Of a stretch of 56,307 nt of DNA, positions 16,507 through 25,160 are shown in pieces. The notes under the pieces were generated by a model, which saw nothing but the letters and a program-made list of their open reading frames with translations, had not been told where the DNA came from and made no database searches. Source of the DNA: CAZSPL01 sp964608735 (lineage in GTDB: Bacteria > JAJVIF01 > JAPKYR01 > CAZSPL01); contig CAZSPL010000002.1 in NCBI GenBank assembly GCA_964608735.1, positions 1 through 56,307 of the forward strand, written 5' to 3'. Made by a program: the position numbers and the translations under genes. Each line of letters opens with the position of its first letter. Position 1 is the stretch's first letter.

Positions 16507-17772
16507 ATGACTACAAGATCTTTTGAGACGATTCTGAGCGACCCGGGACGGCTTCCTATTGCGAAGGCCGTATATGCGCTCGGAACTGAAACGGCGTTCG
16601 ATGTTATGATAAAGGCGAAGGCGATGGAAGCCAGCGGCATCGACATGGTTTATCTCCAGATCGGGGAGCCGGATTTTAAAACGCCGGAGTATATCATCGA
16701 TGCCGCCAAGAAAGCGTTGGACAACGGCTACACGCATTACAGCCCCGGGGCGGGGCTTCCCGAAGTACGCCAGGCTTTCGCGGATTACCTCAACAGGACA
16801 AGGGGTACGGATTATACGCTCGATGAAATAGTGGTTACGCCCGGCGCGAAGCCGCTTATTTTCTACGGGTTGCTCGCGACCATCAATCCCGGCGATGAAG
16901 TCATATTCCCCGATCCGGGATACCCGATATACGAGTCGGTCATCAAATATCTCAAGGCGATACCGGTGCGGCTCCCGCTTCGCGAATCCAAGGGCTTCCG
17001 CTTCGATCCCGCCGACCTCAGCGCCATAGTGACCGACCGTACAAAGATGATCATCCTCAACTCGCCGCACAATCCGACCGGCGGTGTCCTCGAACTTGAC
17101 GATTTGAAGAAGATCGCCGATGTGGCCATACGCGACAACCTGTGGGTCATGGCGGACGAAGTATACAGCAGGGTTCTCTACGACGGACGCGAGCACTTGT
17201 CGATAGCCTCGCTGCCGGGCATGAAGGAGAGGACGATTCTTATCGAGGGGCATTCCAAGACCTATGCAATGACGGGTTGGCGTCTCGGCTATGCCGCCTG
17301 CAATACCGATATCATGCAGATAATCTCGCGCCTCATCACCAACTGCAATTCATGCACCGCGTCGTTCGTGCAGATCGCCGGTAAGGTCGCGCTCGAAGGT
17401 CCGCAGGACGACACGAACATGTTCGTGCGCCAGTTCAACGAACGAAGGGACCTGATTGTCGAGCGGCTAAATAAGATACCCGGCGTCACATGCCAGGTTC
17501 CCGGCGGGGCATTCTATGTTTTCCCGAACTTTTCGGCATACGGGATGAAGAGCCGGGAGATGGAGAATTATCTCATCGAGGAAGCCCATGTCGCCTGCCT
17601 TGGCGGCACATCGTTCGGCAAATACGGCCAGGGATTCATCCGCTTCTCATATGCCAACAGCCTGGAGAACATCAACAAGGCAGCGGACCGGATTGAAGAA
17701 GCGCTGAAGAAGCTCAAGCCGAAGCCCCGGCGTCTCGACCACGAAGATTACAGGGTGGGCATCAGCGACTGA
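16507..17772 (+). CDS. Class I/II pyridoxal-phosphate aminotransferase
   Basis: A 421-residue aspartate-aminotransferase-like enzyme. Visible landmarks are LQIGEPDFKTPEYI, YSPGAGLPEVRQAFADYL, PDPGYPIYESV, NSPHNPTGGVL, DEVYSRVLYDG, the PLP-lysine segment EGHSKTYAMTGWRLGY and the carboxylate-binding Arg in FIRFSYANS. It transfers an amino group between an amino acid and a 2-oxo acid; the exact substrate is not determined by these motifs. ATG 16507 is preferred because GAGGC lies eight bases upstream and the preceding open frame from 16393 lacks similarity to the family. It has its own promoter and is followed after about 60 bases by the transketolase pair. Confidence 0.92.
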   Translation: MTTRSFETILSDPGRLPIAKAVYALGTETAFDVMIKAKAMEASGIDMVYLQIGEPDFKTPEYIIDAAKKALDNGYTHYSPGAGLPEVRQAFADYLNRTRGTDYTLDEIVVTPGAKPLIFYGLLATINPGDEVIFPDPGYPIYESVIKYLKAIPVRLPLRESKGFRFDPADLSAIVTDRTKMIILNSPHNPTGGVLELDDLKKIADVAIRDNLWVMADEVYSRVLYDGREHLSIASLPGMKERTILIEGHSKTYAMTGWRLGYAACNTDIMQIISRLITNCNSCTASFVQIAGKVALEGPQDDTNMFVRQFNERRDLIVERLNKIPGVTCQVPGGAFYVFPNFSAYGMKSREMENYLIEEAHVACLGGTSFGKYGQGFIRFSYANSLENINKAADRIEEALKKLKPKPRRLDHEDYRVGISD

Positions 17773-17830
17773 GCGCATTCGCGGCGTACGCTCGCCCGCT
17801 ATTGCATTGCTATTGATATATCCCGGGGGG

Positions 17831-18718
17831 ATGAGTGTGACAACTATGGCAAAAACCGACAGTGAATTAAGGAATACCACGCTGAGGCCGCTCGATATCG
17901 ACGAGATGGTGAAGCTTTCCAAGACCGTCCGGTCGGATATCATACACCAGACCAACAACGCCAAGTCGGGACATCCCGGCGGAAGCCTTTCGGGGACGGA
18001 TATCCTGTGTGTCCTGTTCTCATATTTCCTGCGCTACAACCCGAATGTCTGCGCGCCTGAACGGGACAAGTTCATCATGAGTAAGGGGCATTGCGCTCCC
18101 CTTATCTATGCCATGCTCGCTCGCAGCGGTTATTTTCCGCCGGAGGAGCTTCTGACGTTCCGGTTCACGGGAAGCCGCCTGCAGGGGCATCCGAACATGC
18201 TGAAGTGCCCTGGTATCGAAGTGAGCACCGGTTCTCTTGGACAGGGGCTCTCGGTCGGGCTCGGGATGGCTCTCGGGGCGAGGTTGAACGGTACCAGTGA
18301 GAATATCTATGTCATGAACGGCGACGGCGAGATGCAGGAAGGCCAGATATGGGAGGCATACATGGCCGGGGGGCATTTCAAGACCGACCATCTGATAACG
18401 CTTATCGACAACAACAACCTTCAGATAGACGGCGATGTCGATAAGGTGATGACCATCTACCCGCTCGATGACAAGATCAGGGCGTTCAACTGGAATGTCA
18501 TCAAGGCCAACGGGCATGATTTCCAACAAATCTATGACGCCATAAAACAGGCCCGCGAGATGAAAGGCAAGCCGACCGCCATTATATTCTCCACCCACAA
18601 GGGCATGGGGGTCAGCTTCATGAAGGACAACGCGGGATGGCACGGCAAGCCGCCGAACGATGAGGAAGCAGCCATCGCTCTGAAAGACATCGAAGCAATG
18701 AAATACCCGTGGAATTAA
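17831..18718 (+). CDS. Transketolase, N-terminal (TPP-binding) subunit
   Basis: About 295 residues, the thiamine-diphosphate half of a split transketolase. It has HQTNNAKSGHPGGSLSGTDILCVLF, SKGHCAPLIYA, GSLGQGLSVGLGMA and the TPP/Mg motif GDGEMQEGQIWEA ending in DNNNLQIDG. With the next gene it makes a complete two-carbon ketol transferase of the pentose phosphate pathway. A run of six G directly precedes ATG 17831; GTG 17837 would be ideally spaced from it and ATG 17846 is also possible, so the start is uncertain by a few codons. The order N-subunit then C-subunit, 42 bases apart, is usual for split transketolases. Confidence 0.93.
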   Translation: MSVTTMAKTDSELRNTTLRPLDIDEMVKLSKTVRSDIIHQTNNAKSGHPGGSLSGTDILCVLFSYFLRYNPNVCAPERDKFIMSKGHCAPLIYAMLARSGYFPPEELLTFRFTGSRLQGHPNMLKCPGIEVSTGSLGQGLSVGLGMALGARLNGTSENIYVMNGDGEMQEGQIWEAYMAGGHFKTDHLITLIDNNNLQIDGDVDKVMTIYPLDDKIRAFNWNVIKANGHDFQQIYDAIKQAREMKGKPTAIIFSTHKGMGVSFMKDNAGWHGKPPNDEEAAIALKDIEAMKYPWN

Positions 18719-18760
18719 CGGCAAAGTTAAAAGCGTTTCGATCAGCGTAAGGATGAAGAC

Positions 18761-19741
18761 ATGAAAACAATTCTTGATATCGTTGAAAAAGGTGAACCCC
18801 CGCAGCTCGAACTGACGAGGAAAGCATATGGCGAGACCCTTGTCTCCGAAGGGATGAAGGACGAGCGGATAGTCGTGCTCGACGCCGACCTCGCGGCATC
18901 GACGCTTTCGAGCTATTTCCGCGATGCCATCCCCGAGCGGTTTTTCGACATCGGCATCGCCGAGCAGAATATGACCAATGTCGCCGCCGGGCTCAGCCTA
19001 CAGGGGAAAATCCCGTGGATAAGCACCTACGCCGTGTTCGTTGCCGGACGTACGTGGGACCAGATGCGCAATACCGTGGCCTACGGCAACCTGAACGTGA
19101 AATTCGGTGCATGCCATGGCGGGATCTCGGTCGGCAAGGATGGCCCCACGCATCAGTCGATCGAGGATGTCGCCATAACGAGAGTTGTGCCGAACATGAC
19201 GGTCGTAATCCCGGCGGACTATTACGAGACGCATAAAGCCGTAATTGCCGGCAATAAGCTCGTCGGGCCTTATTTCATGCGTATGGGCCGCGAGAAGGTG
19301 CCCGTCGTCACCGACCCGGACGACCCGTTCGAAATCGGCAAGGCGAATACATACCTCGAAGGGGACGATTGTTACATCGTCTGCAACGGGATAATGATTC
19401 ACATGGCGCTCGTCGCCGCGAAGGAACTCCGCGACAAGGACGGGTTATCGGTCGGCGTGGTGAATATGCATACGGTGAAACCTATAGACAGCAAGAAGCT
19501 GATCGAATGCGCCAGGAAGGCGGGATGCATGGTCACGGCGGAGGAGCATTCGGTCGTGGGCGGGCTCGGCTCAGCATGCGCTGAAGTGCTCTGCCAGGCG
19601 CACCCGGTGCCGATGCGTATAATCGGTGTGAATGACCGCTTCGGCGAATCGGGGGATCCGGAGGATCTTCTCGAACGGTGGGGACTCACGCCGAAGGCAA
19701 TCGCGGAGGGAGTGAGGGAAGTAATCAAGATGAAAGGGTAA
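18761..19741 (+). CDS. Transketolase, C-terminal subunit
   Basis: A 326-residue pyrimidine-binding and C-terminal half of split transketolase, partner of the preceding gene. Landmarks are the TPP-activating glutamate in FDIGIAEQNMTNVAAGLS, the conserved GISVGKDGPTHQSIED with the sugar-phosphate-site His, IPADYYE, and the C-terminal VTAEEHSVVGGLGSA. The length is typical of the split form. The operon ends at a strong terminator 20 bases downstream. Confidence 0.95.
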   Translation: MKTILDIVEKGEPPQLELTRKAYGETLVSEGMKDERIVVLDADLAASTLSSYFRDAIPERFFDIGIAEQNMTNVAAGLSLQGKIPWISTYAVFVAGRTWDQMRNTVAYGNLNVKFGACHGGISVGKDGPTHQSIEDVAITRVVPNMTVVIPADYYETHKAVIAGNKLVGPYFMRMGREKVPVVTDPDDPFEIGKANTYLEGDDCYIVCNGIMIHMALVAAKELRDKDGLSVGVVNMHTVKPIDSKKLIECARKAGCMVTAEEHSVVGGLGSACAEVLCQAHPVPMRIIGVNDRFGESGDPEDLLERWGLTPKAIAEGVREVIKMKG

Positions 19742-19764
19742 GCATTCGACCAAATGTAAAATAA

Positions 19765-19791
19765 AACCCCCGGGAGCGGGGGTTATTTTTT
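19765..19791. terminator. Terminator between convergent transketolase and STAS genes
   Basis: Eight-base perfect stem (19765-19772 with 19777-19784), GGAG loop, followed on the plus strand by A then six T. On the minus strand the stem is followed by TTTTATTTT, so it may work both ways. Confidence 0.85.
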
Positions 19792-19806
19792 CTTCATTTA
19801 TTTCGA

Positions 19807-20187
19807 TTATCCGCTGTAGATTATCTCCATTGGAATGGAGCCCTTGGCCGCGAAGCTATTGTAGAAGCTTATGACCCCTTCATCCTCATCGCTGTAGATG
19901 TGGTATCCCCTGTCCAGGTTGGCGACCGAGAAGATGCTCATGACATCAGTCCGGATCGAGCACAATCGCATCTCCCCGCCGCTGGCCATCACCGCCTGGT
20001 GAAGGCGCGCTAAGCTTCGGAAGCAGCTCGAATTGATATACTCGACATTTTCAAAATTGACGAGTATTTTCAGCGCTCTTTGATTCCTCAGGGGGCCAAT
20101 CTGCTGCCCGAGATCAATCTCACTTGTGAATTGACCATCCAGCCTCAGAACAGTAATGTCAAAAACTCGAGTTACCTCGATGCGCAT
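19807..20187 (-). CDS. STAS-domain protein (anti-anti-sigma-like)
   Basis: A 126-residue single STAS domain. The core pattern is ITVLRLDGQFTSE (strand and turn), ILVNFENVEYINSSCFRSLARL with the candidate phosphoserine at 53 or 54, and GGEMRLCSI. STAS proteins of this size usually bind anti-sigma kinases (SpoIIAA/RsbV type) in a partner-switching pathway; no kinase or phosphatase is nearby. ATG 20187 has GGAGTGA five bases upstream. It is alone on its transcript, with its own promoter and a terminator behind it. Confidence 0.85.
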   Translation of the reverse strand: MRIEVTRVFDITVLRLDGQFTSEIDLGQQIGPLRNQRALKILVNFENVEYINSSCFRSLARLHQAVMASGGEMRLCSIRTDVMSIFSVANLDRGYHIYSDEDEGVISFYNSFAAKGSIPMEIIYSG

Positions 20188-20234
20188 CAGTTCACTCCAG
20201 TTGCCCTTAATTTGCTAAATCCATCAAACAATAT

Positions 20235-20263
20235 ATTATATTACATAATCTCAAAACATACAA
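20235..20263 (-). promoter_or_regulatory. Sigma-70-type promoter of the STAS gene
   Basis: Minus strand TTGTAT (20263-20258), 17-base spacer, TATAAT (20240-20235), in an AT-rich stretch (about 20200-20370) that holds no gene. Confidence 0.65.
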
Positions 20264-20371
20264 TTTCCCAGTTAATTAATATCTTAGCGAGATGCAGCAT
20301 ATTTATATATAATGAGTAGAAACCTGAATAAAAGTGCCGTTTTCCGCATTAAACGGGCGCGTAAAAAACAT

Positions 20372-21286
20372 TTACCAGTCAATCCACTCGTCTTTATCCT
20401 CCGGCGGGACGCCGAAAATATCATCCCACATGCCCTGCTCCCAGTCATCCCCGAAGGGCTGGAACGGAATCATCCCCTGTCCCTGCTCCTGCCGGCGCTC
20501 CCTGTCCTCGTAATATTCCAGCAGGCTCTCGATCTGCTGGTCGGTAAGCCCGAGGCCGTCATCCTGCTGTTTCTGTTGCCCCTGGGACTCGGATTCCGAC
20601 TTCTGCTCCCCCTGCCCTTCCTGCTGCTCGGACGATTCCGAGGAATCCTGTTGCTGCTGGTCGCCGCCGGTGTCTGACTCGCCGGATGTCGATTCATCCT
20701 GCTGGTCGGAGGATGATTCATCGCCCGACTGCCCGCTGTCCTGCGAATCTTCCCCCCCCTGTTGCTGGTCGCCCCCGCCGCCCTGCTGATCCTGCTCTTC
20801 CTTCTGCTGCTTCAGTTCCTCTATCCGCCGCTTTGCATATTCGAGATTGTGTATGGCATCAACATCGGTATAGTTCGCTTCGAGGGTCTTGCCGTATGCT
20901 TCCACCGCCTTGCCGTACGTGTCGATTGCGGAGGTAAAATCCCCCGACGCCGCGCTCGACTCGGCCTGCATCGCGAGCGAATTCCCCAAATTGTACAGCC
21001 CGTCGGGATCGCCTTCGTTCTGCTCGACGGCTTTGAGGTAGCTCGACTCGGCATCCTTATATTTGCTCGACATATATTGCGCGTTGCCGAGATTATAGTT
21101 GAGTATATCCGGGTCGCCGCCGTTGATTATGGCATCGTTGAAATGCTCGACGCTCTCATCGTAGCGGCCGTCCTCATAGGCCTCGACGCCCTGCTCGATG
21201 CTCTGTAGATATGATTCCGATGCCCCCGTGAGTATGAGGGCCGCCAGGATAAATCCGATGAGAAGTATTCTACCTGTCAAATGCAT
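20372..21286 (-). CDS. Bat-operon TPR protein with Gln/Ser/Asp-rich tail
   Basis: A 304-residue protein. It has a signal or anchor helix (ILLIGFILAALILTGA), then TPR units (EQGVEAYEDGRYDESVEHF, ILNYNLGNAQYMSSKYKDAE, GLYNLGNSLAMQ, AYGKTLEANYTDVDAIHNLEYA) up to about residue 150. A low-complexity stretch rich in Q, E, S, D and G follows to about 255, then a short conserved-looking end (LTDQQIESLLEYYEDRE, with acidic/Trp residues last). This architecture matches BatC/BatE proteins of Bat (aerotolerance) operons. Its ATG overlaps the end of the VWA gene by 17 bases. The tail is probably a flexible periplasmic linker. Confidence 0.85.
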   Translation of the reverse strand: MHLTGRILLIGFILAALILTGASESYLQSIEQGVEAYEDGRYDESVEHFNDAIINGGDPDILNYNLGNAQYMSSKYKDAESSYLKAVEQNEGDPDGLYNLGNSLAMQAESSAASGDFTSAIDTYGKAVEAYGKTLEANYTDVDAIHNLEYAKRRIEELKQQKEEQDQQGGGGDQQQGGEDSQDSGQSGDESSSDQQDESTSGESDTGGDQQQQDSSESSEQQEGQGEQKSESESQGQQKQQDDGLGLTDQQIESLLEYYEDRERRQEQGQGMIPFQPFGDDWEQGMWDDIFGVPPEDKDEWIDW

Positions 21287-22307
21287 AATGACCGCTCCTT
21301 CGCGCCATTACCGCCGGTGTAAGGTAGTGCAGGCCGGTTTCCATGAACAGAAGTATCAGCCCGGCTACGAGAAACAGCGGCGCGAGTTCTTCGCTGCGAT
21401 CTATCCGCCTGCTCTTGTAGGTCTGCATGACGGACCTGTCGAGCTGGCTGAACATCCCTATCAGGCCTTTCGGGTCGTTGGCCGTATAATATATCCCTCC
21501 GGTGGTCGAAGCGATCTTGCGAAGTGTCTTTTCATCGAGCCTTGCGACCACGCGCCTGCCCTCTTTGTCGGTTTTATATTTGACCCGCCCGAAAATATCG
21601 ACGACATCGGGTATGTATGTCCCCTCGGTACTCCCGATACCTACCGGGAAAATCGCGACGCCATCATCGGCGGCTCTTTTCGCGGCTTTGAGCGGATCTT
21701 CCCCCTTGTTGCTCTCGCCGTCGGTGAAGAGGATTATCGCCTTTGCATTCTTGTCGTCGCCGATGAAACGATTGACCGCGGTATCGATGGCATCACCAAT
21801 CGCCGTCCCCTGGGGGATCTCGAGATTGACGCCGAGCCTTTCGATGAACGTCAAGGCGGTCGCGGTATCGGAGGTCAGCGGCATATGGACATATGCGGTC
21901 CCGGCGAACGCGACAATCCCGAAGCGGTCCCCCTGGGTCGACCGCACGAGGTTCCTCATCTGGCGCTTCATGTAGTCAAGCCTGGTCGCGCCCATGTCCG
22001 TCGCGAGCATGCTCTTGGACACATCGGCTACGAGGACGATATCGATCCCCTGGCTCTCGACGTCGACATATTCCAGGCCGCCGAGCGGACGGGTCAGCCC
22101 GAGTATGAATAATGCAAGCGCCAGCAGCACCAGCGCCGCGCGTATCCACCTCACGACAAGAGGCTCGGAGCGGATAACCGCGGCGCGGGTATCATTCGAT
22201 GCCAGCTTGCCGCGCGCGACAATCGTACGGCTCATCCACAACAGGTAGAGCAGGAGCAGTACGGGCACCGCCCAGAGCATCCACAATATTTCGGGATCAG
22301 CAAGCAT
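21270..22307 (-). CDS. VWA-domain membrane protein, BatB-like
   Basis: A 345-residue protein with two N-terminal helices (LWAVPVLLLLYLLWM and AALVLLALALFILGL), a VWA domain and a C-terminal helix. The MIDAS motif is DVSKS in IVLVADVSKSMLATDMG, followed by GDRFGIVAFAGTAY and ILFTDGESNKG. Together with the next upstream gene this is the BatA/BatB pair. The VWA domain lies between the second helix and the C-terminal helix, most likely outside the cytoplasm. Function in Bat systems is poorly defined: aerotolerance and stress are reported in some species. ATG 22307 follows the BatA stop by 11 bases. Confidence 0.88.
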   Translation of the reverse strand: MLADPEILWMLWAVPVLLLLYLLWMSRTIVARGKLASNDTRAAVIRSEPLVVRWIRAALVLLALALFILGLTRPLGGLEYVDVESQGIDIVLVADVSKSMLATDMGATRLDYMKRQMRNLVRSTQGDRFGIVAFAGTAYVHMPLTSDTATALTFIERLGVNLEIPQGTAIGDAIDTAVNRFIGDDKNAKAIILFTDGESNKGEDPLKAAKRAADDGVAIFPVGIGSTEGTYIPDVVDIFGRVKYKTDKEGRRVVARLDEKTLRKIASTTGGIYYTANDPKGLIGMFSQLDRSVMQTYKSRRIDRSEELAPLFLVAGLILLFMETGLHYLTPAVMARRSGHYAFDR

Positions 22308-22318
22308 TTATAATCAAC

Positions 22319-23359
22319 CTATGGCAACACCCTCAACCGGGTGTTGCTCAGAACTATCTCAAGGAGAAGAAACAGGATTCCCGCGAAAAGGAAATATTGA
22401 AACATCTCCCGGTAGTCGACATATACTTCACGTTTAACTTCGGTTTTCTCCATGCGACCTATTTCTTCATATATTTCGGCGAGTTTTTTCTCGCTCGATG
22501 CGTGGAAATATCTTCCGCCTGTTGCCGTGGCAATGCCTATAAGGGTCTCCTCGTCGAGCTTGGATGTTTGCAGCCTTCCCCACTGGTCGACGGCATAACG
22601 CGGGCCGATGGCACCGTTTACCGGTACCGGCGCGCCCTCGGTGGTTCCAACCCCTATCGTATATATCTTCACTCCCTTGCGTTTCGCCACCTTGGCAGCA
22701 TCGATCGGTTTGATGAGGTCCTCGATATTGTTCTCGCCGTCGGTCAGGAGGATCATCACCTTCTCGGCCTTGTTATCCTCGAAGTCGAATTTGTTTATCC
22801 CGCTCATGATGGCCGCTCCGATGTTGGTTCCCGCCTGGGAGATCGTCTGTGTGTCGAGATATTCGAGGAACCCGGCGACGACATCATAGTCGAGGGTCAT
22901 GGGGCACTGGGTCATGGCGGTACCCGAGAAAACGACAAGCGCGACCTGGTCGGTTTCGAGCCCGTTAATGAATTCCTGCACGACCTGCTTCGCGGCCGCA
23001 AGCCTGTTCGGGTAGAAGTCCTGGGCGTTCATGCTCCCGGATAAATCGAGCACGAGGGCGATCTGGATCCCCTCGCTCGTCACTTCCTCGCGTCCCTCCC
23101 CCCACTGGGGCTGGGCGGCCGCGATTGCGAGCAGCGCGAATGCGATTGCCCTGAGGAGAACCGGCCATCCGTGGGTCATGCCGCGTTTCTTTCTTAGCGG
23201 AGCCGCACCTACAAGATGTGCCACCGGCAGTTTGAAACGGTTCGGCCTTCGCTTGAATTTCAGTATCGCAGCGATTACGAAAAGCGGTATCAGCCCGATG
23301 AGGATCAGCACTTCGGGATGATTGAAACGGAATCCGGTTTCCAGGTCGGCTACACTCAT
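22319..23359 (-). CDS. VWA-domain membrane protein, BatA-like
   Basis: A 346-residue homologue of the following gene, with an N-terminal helix (VLILIGLIPLFVIAAIL), a second helix (AIAFALLAIAAA), a VWA domain and a C-terminal helix. The MIDAS residues are DLSGS in IALVLDLSGSMNAQDF; DQVALVVFSGTAM and MILLTDGENN follow. Its ATG overlaps the DUF58 stop (ATGA), showing coupling. BatA and BatB probably act as a pair of membrane-anchored, metal-dependent adhesion modules. Confidence 0.88.
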   Translation of the reverse strand: MSVADLETGFRFNHPEVLILIGLIPLFVIAAILKFKRRPNRFKLPVAHLVGAAPLRKKRGMTHGWPVLLRAIAFALLAIAAAQPQWGEGREEVTSEGIQIALVLDLSGSMNAQDFYPNRLAAAKQVVQEFINGLETDQVALVVFSGTAMTQCPMTLDYDVVAGFLEYLDTQTISQAGTNIGAAIMSGINKFDFEDNKAEKVMILLTDGENNIEDLIKPIDAAKVAKRKGVKIYTIGVGTTEGAPVPVNGAIGPRYAVDQWGRLQTSKLDEETLIGIATATGGRYFHASSEKKLAEIYEEIGRMEKTEVKREVYVDYREMFQYFLFAGILFLLLEIVLSNTRLRVLP

Positions 23360-24234
23360 CTTCTTCGCTTGTCTCGTGAACGCAGGAATCTCAGCAACGG
23401 GCGGATATAACCCCGGCTTGCGTCTATCTCAAGCATATCGACCCCCGCGCCCGACATGGTGCGTCGAAGCTTCTCATCGTAGCGGCGCATCGCGGTGTGA
23501 TAGAGATTCATGGAATAGATATTCGATGTGTCAATGGTGAACACTTCGCCCGTCTCGGGATCTTCAACTTCGACCAGTCCGATCGACGGCAGTTCGTATT
23601 CCCGGTGGTCGGTTATCCGGGCGGCGACGACATCGTGCTGCCTGCTCAATATCTTCAGCGGCTTGTTAAGGTCCTCATCGGTGAAGAAGTCACTTACCAC
23701 GAACACGATGGAGCGGAACTTGGCGACCGCGGCGATATGTTTGAACGCGGCGGACGGCGCGCTGCCTTTACCCTTGCGCTCGACGCTCAGGATGGCATCG
23801 AGTATCCGCATCAACTGCTTCTTGCCCTTGCCGGGCTTCACGGCGGCTTCGACACGGTCGGTGAACATCACGAGGCCGACCTTGTCGTTGTTCTTCAACG
23901 CCATATGCGCGATGGTACCGCAGAATTCGAGGGCGACATCGCGCTTCAATTTGAACGCCGAGCCGAAATCGTTCGACGCGCTGATATCGAGGAGCAGATA
24001 GAGATTCAACTCGCGCTCTTCGAGATACTGGCGTACGTATGGCTCGAGCATTCGCGACGTCACGTTCCAGTCGATGAGGCGGGTGTCATCACCCTCGACA
24101 TAGCGGCGGACTTCGCTGAACTCGATCCCCCTGCCCTTGAACGCCGATGCGTACTCGCCGAAGAACAACGTGTCCACGAGGCGGGTGGTTTTTATTTTCA
24201 GGCGTCTGAGTTTTCTGAATTTGACCTGTTCCAA
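23356..24234 (-). CDS. DUF58-domain protein
   Basis: A 292-residue DUF58 protein with the hallmark RRYVEGDDTRLIDWNVTSR (about 44-62) and a VWA-like fold (LYLLLDISASNDFG, KVGLVMFTDRVE). No membrane helix. DUF58 proteins accompany MoxR ATPases and VWA proteins as a chaperone-like set; no MoxR gene is present here. Start is TTG 24234, immediately after the folP stop (TGATTG), with GGGTGA as ribosome-binding site. It is the first of four Bat-type genes. Confidence 0.88.
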   Translation of the reverse strand: MEQVKFRKLRRLKIKTTRLVDTLFFGEYASAFKGRGIEFSEVRRYVEGDDTRLIDWNVTSRMLEPYVRQYLEERELNLYLLLDISASNDFGSAFKLKRDVALEFCGTIAHMALKNNDKVGLVMFTDRVEAAVKPGKGKKQLMRILDAILSVERKGKGSAPSAAFKHIAAVAKFRSIVFVVSDFFTDEDLNKPLKILSRQHDVVAARITDHREYELPSIGLVEVEDPETGEVFTIDTSNIYSMNLYHTAMRRYDEKLRRTMSGAGVDMLEIDASRGYIRPLLRFLRSRDKRRR

Positions 24235-25041
24235 TCAATCACCCGTTTTACCGTCAAGAATCGCTTCCGTCAGCCTGAGGGCTCTCCTCACGGGAGCCAC
24301 ATCGTGCACGCGAACCATATCCGCGCCTTTGACGACAGCCATTATGCAGGCGGCGATGGTTCCCTCGAGGCGGATATCCTCCGTCTCATCAAGCACGCGG
24401 CGTATGAACGATTTATTCGACGGCCCGATGATAGTCCTGGCGCCGTGCACGGAGAATTCATCGAACCTTCGAATTATCTCGAGGTTGTGTTCGAGCGTCT
24501 TGCCGAAGCCGATGCCCGGATCCAACACTATATTCGATGCATCGATGCCCTTCGAGGTTGAATAGTCGAGGCGTTGGGCAAAGAAAGAATTGATATCGGC
24601 GACGACATCGTCATACACCGGATTGTCCTGCATCGTCGATGGATCCCCGAGCGCATGCATGATGATGACTTCCACGCGCCGCCCGGCGACAAGCCCGGCC
24701 ATGGCGGGGTCATCTCGAAGCCCGCTTATATCGTTGACAATATCGACGCCGGCATCGAGTGCTGCTTCGGCTACGGCGGACTTACGCGTATCGATGCTGA
24801 TGGGAATGGATGTTTTCTCGCGCAGCCCCAGGATTACCGGCACAACCCGCGCGAGCTCGGTTGCGGCATCCACACCATGGGAGCCGGGACGGGTCGATTC
24901 TCCGCCTATGTCGATAATATCCGCGCCGTCGATGACAAGCTGCAAGCCCCTTTCAATAGCCGCTTCGGGGTCGAGATACCTGCCGCCGTCATGGAAGCTG
25001 TCGGGAGTGACATTGAGGATGCCCATCAACTTCGTTCGCAT
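24235..25041 (-). CDS. folP: Dihydropteroate synthase
   Basis: A 268-residue folate enzyme that condenses p-aminobenzoate with 6-hydroxymethyl-7,8-dihydropterin pyrophosphate. Signatures are MGILNVTPDSFHDGG (phosphate and Mg loop), DIIDIGGESTRPGS, ISIDTRKSAVAEAAL, VNDISGL, IIMHALGDP and LDPGIGFGKT. ATG 25041 is chosen because GGAGGG precedes it by a few bases and the family begins just before MGILNVTPD; a longer reading to 25068 is possible. Its stop abuts the DUF58 start, so folate synthesis and the Bat genes share a message here. No other folate gene is in the window. Confidence 0.96.
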   Translation of the reverse strand: MRTKLMGILNVTPDSFHDGGRYLDPEAAIERGLQLVIDGADIIDIGGESTRPGSHGVDAATELARVVPVILGLREKTSIPISIDTRKSAVAEAALDAGVDIVNDISGLRDDPAMAGLVAGRRVEVIIMHALGDPSTMQDNPVYDDVVADINSFFAQRLDYSTSKGIDASNIVLDPGIGFGKTLEHNLEIIRRFDEFSVHGARTIIGPSNKSFIRRVLDETEDIRLEGTIAACIMAVVKGADMVRVHDVAPVRRALRLTEAILDGKTGD

Positions 25042-25160
25042 CTGCCCTCCAGGGGTGATGTCCATCAAAACACATATTCAATATTACATTATGGATATTA
25101 CCCTAACAAACGAGTTATGTAAAAAAGCTGTAGCGCGAGGCATGCGGGGAAACTGTCCCT

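Noticed and set aside
20660..20790. Possible tandem DNA repeat in the Gln/Ser/Asp-rich region
   Set aside because: Repetition is at the amino-acid level with varied codons, typical of a low-complexity tail in Bat TPR proteins; no regular DNA repeat unit.
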